A stretch of DNA of 8,033 nt from Campylobacteraceae bacterium (GTDB lineage Bacteria > Campylobacterota > Campylobacteria > Campylobacterales > Sulfurospirillaceae), in contig JALUMZ010000214.1 in assembly GCA_027055635.1 (NCBI GenBank), positions 1-8,033 on the forward strand, in the 5' to 3' direction. Both the position numbers and the translations under genes were made by a program. Shown one piece after another: positions 6,992-8,033 of the stretch. Position 1 is the first letter of the stretch; each line of letters begins with the position of its first letter. A model generated the notes under the pieces. It was given only the letters and a program-made list of their open reading frames with translations, was not told the DNA's origin and did no database searches.

Positions 6992-7049
6992 TACACTTTT
7001 CCTTTAAATATATTTTTGAAGATTTTATCTAAAGTTGATTTAATACTTA
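6992..7049 (-). promoter_or_regulatory. Leader of atpB with possible promoter
   Basis: AT-rich space between rmuC and atpB. On the minus strand TAAAAT (7027-7022) is a possible -10 box about 30 bases ahead of the atpB ATG. TTAAGT, 17 bases further upstream in the loop of the inverted repeat, is only a poor -35 candidate. The Shine-Dalgarno AAAGGA is at 7000-7005. The same TGATAAAAT/AGATAAAAT-like string also occurs ahead of gatB, which mildly favours both as promoters. The evidence is motif-level only. Confidence 0.25.
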
Positions 7050-7062
7050 ATTAAATCAACTT
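7032..7062. repeat. Perfect 13-bp inverted repeat at the rmuC stop codon
   Basis: Arms at 7032-7044 (AAGTTGATTTAAT) and 7050-7062 are exact reverse complements, with a 5-base centre at 7045-7049. The right arm contains the rmuC stop codon (7056-7058). As RNA it would form a stem with only two G-C pairs. No run of T follows on the minus strand (the next bases are TAGATAAAATC), so it is a poor classical terminator for rmuC. An operator for a dimeric regulator ahead of atpB, or an RNA 3'-end hairpin, are both possible. Confidence 0.6.
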
Positions 7063-8033
7063 ATTTTATCGATAATCTCTACATGTAATTCCTCATCATC
7101 AAAATCACTATAGTTAATCTTACTATTTTTTAGAGACTTTGTTGTTCTAGCACCCAAAACCTTTAAATCTTCCATCTTTTTCATTAGATTTCCATTTCCT
7201 GTTGCAAGTTGTATTTTTGCACTCTCATAACTATTGCTTACGGTTTGAATTTGGTTTCCTATTTTATTGAAGCTTTCTGCAAAAATAACCATCTTATCGT
7301 ATAGTTTACCAGCTGTATCAAACATTTTTATGGCATTTGATGTTGATTGTTCACTTTGCCAATATAGGTATATTGTCCTCAAAGAGACTGTTAGCGTAGA
7401 TGGATTTACTATGGCGATATGCTTATTTAGAGCATATTCATACAGGCTTTGATCCTCTTGTATCGCTAGAGCAAAGGCTCCTTCTATCGGCACAAACATA
7501 AATATATATTGAAGTGTTCCTGTTTTGTATTTTGAATAATCTTTGGAATCAAGTGTATTTATATGGTTTTTAAAAGCATTTACTACTGCTTTTGCTGCTA
7601 TCTGCCTTTGTTCATCACTGTTGGCTTTAATGTATCTGTCATAGTCATTAAGTGATACTTTTGAATCTATTATGATATTTCTCTCTTGGGGAAGTTTGAC
7701 TATCACATCTGGTCTTTTTATGTCGCCACTCTCATCTCGGTAGCTCTCTTGTGTCTCATAATGTTTGCCCTTGATAAGTCCTGAAAATTCTAACACACTC
7801 TCTAAAATCATCTCACCCCATCTGCCTTGAGTCTGTTTTTTTCCTTTTAGTGCTTGAGTTAAATTTTTAGCCTCATTTCCAATATCTATACTCATTTTTG
7901 TAATCTGTTCTATCTCTTTTGATAATTCGGCAAATTTTTTAGTGCTGTGTTCTTGAGAGTATTCAACCTTCTGTTTGAATGAATCAAGATTTTCCTTAAA
8001 AGGCTTTAAAATATTTTCTAAAGATTTGATAGA
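7056..8033 (-). CDS. rmuC: DNA recombination protein RmuC (partial, runs off the right edge)
   Basis: The C-terminal part of RmuC, a protein that limits DNA inversions at short repeats and has a PD-(D/E)xK nuclease-like fold. The frame stays open from the TGA stop to the window edge, giving about 325 visible residues. The ATG at 7893-7895 is not the true start, because family-typical sequence continues upstream: LKPFKENLDSFKQKVEYSQE is the coiled-coil linker seen in RmuC. The N-terminal membrane anchor and most of the coiled coil lie outside. Counting from the Met at 7895, hallmarks are NLTQALKG (11-18), QGRWGEMILESVLE (23-36), the nuclease-like RPDVIVKLP...IIIDSKVSL (61-82, with D63, D77 and K79) and IFMFVPIEGAFALA. 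The core motifs look intact. It is upstream of atpB on the same strand with a 64-base gap, so cotranscription is possible. Confidence 0.94.
   Translation of the reverse strand, partial: SIKSLENILKPFKENLDSFKQKVEYSQEHSTKKFAELSKEIEQITKMSIDIGNEAKNLTQALKGKKQTQGRWGEMILESVLEFSGLIKGKHYETQESYRDESGDIKRPDVIVKLPQERNIIIDSKVSLNDYDRYIKANSDEQRQIAAKAVVNAFKNHINTLDSKDYSKYKTGTLQYIFMFVPIEGAFALAIQEDQSLYEYALNKHIAIVNPSTLTVSLRTIYLYWQSEQSTSNAIKMFDTAGKLYDKMVIFAESFNKIGNQIQTVSNSYESAKIQLATGNGNLMKKMEDLKVLGARTTKSLKNSKINYSDFDDEELHVEIIDKIS

Noticed and set aside
7056..7895. Taking the ATG at 7893-7895 as the true rmuC start
   Set aside because: The frame stays open to the window edge and the extra residues match the RmuC coiled-coil linker, so the gene is cut by the edge rather than short.
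1..8033. Mobile elements, CRISPR, tRNA or rRNA genes, or a defence system
   Set aside because: No direct-repeat array, transposase, integrase, tRNA-like cloverleaf or defence-type domain was seen; the window is tightly packed with housekeeping genes.

Overview
The window is AT-rich and almost fully coding. It reads as core chromosome of a Campylobacterota (epsilonproteobacterial) species, perhaps a Sulfurimonas- or Sulfurovum-like lineage. This is inferred from low GC, short gene forms, an atpB gene with no other ATP synthase genes next to it, and the order gatB, gpsA, second pyrC-like gene, which I recall from Campylobacter. The genus cannot be fixed from the sequence alone.

Layout: eight genes lie head to tail on the minus strand and read from right to left. 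They are rmuC (cut by the right edge), atpB, a 91-residue two-helix membrane protein with a TTG start, gatB, a voltage-sensor-type K+ channel with a cytoplasmic RCK half, a separate RCK/TrkA-like protein, gpsA, and a dihydroorotase-like gene that lacks the metal ligands. At the left edge the tail of truA lies on the plus strand and converges on the dihydroorotase-like gene, with the two stop codons overlapping.

Genes from gatB to the dihydroorotase homologue are 3-6 bp apart or overlap by 4-10 bp, so they look like one translationally coupled operon. Only two gaps could hold promoters: 64 bp before atpB, which contains a perfect 13-bp inverted repeat, and 66 bp before gatB. No stretch over 300 bases lacks a gene. 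I see no tRNA, rRNA, CRISPR, insertion sequence or phage gene.

The genes serve housekeeping roles: proton translocation (AtpB), tRNA-dependent amidation (GatB), potassium flux (channel plus RCK protein), phospholipid precursor synthesis (GpsA), pyrimidine synthesis or a scaffold role in it (PyrC-like), and DNA maintenance (RmuC). The points most worth a second look are the channel/RCK gene pair, the metal-site-less dihydroorotase, the small protein behind atpB, the broken truA frame at the left edge, and the inverted repeat. I do not see a clearly new multi-gene system.
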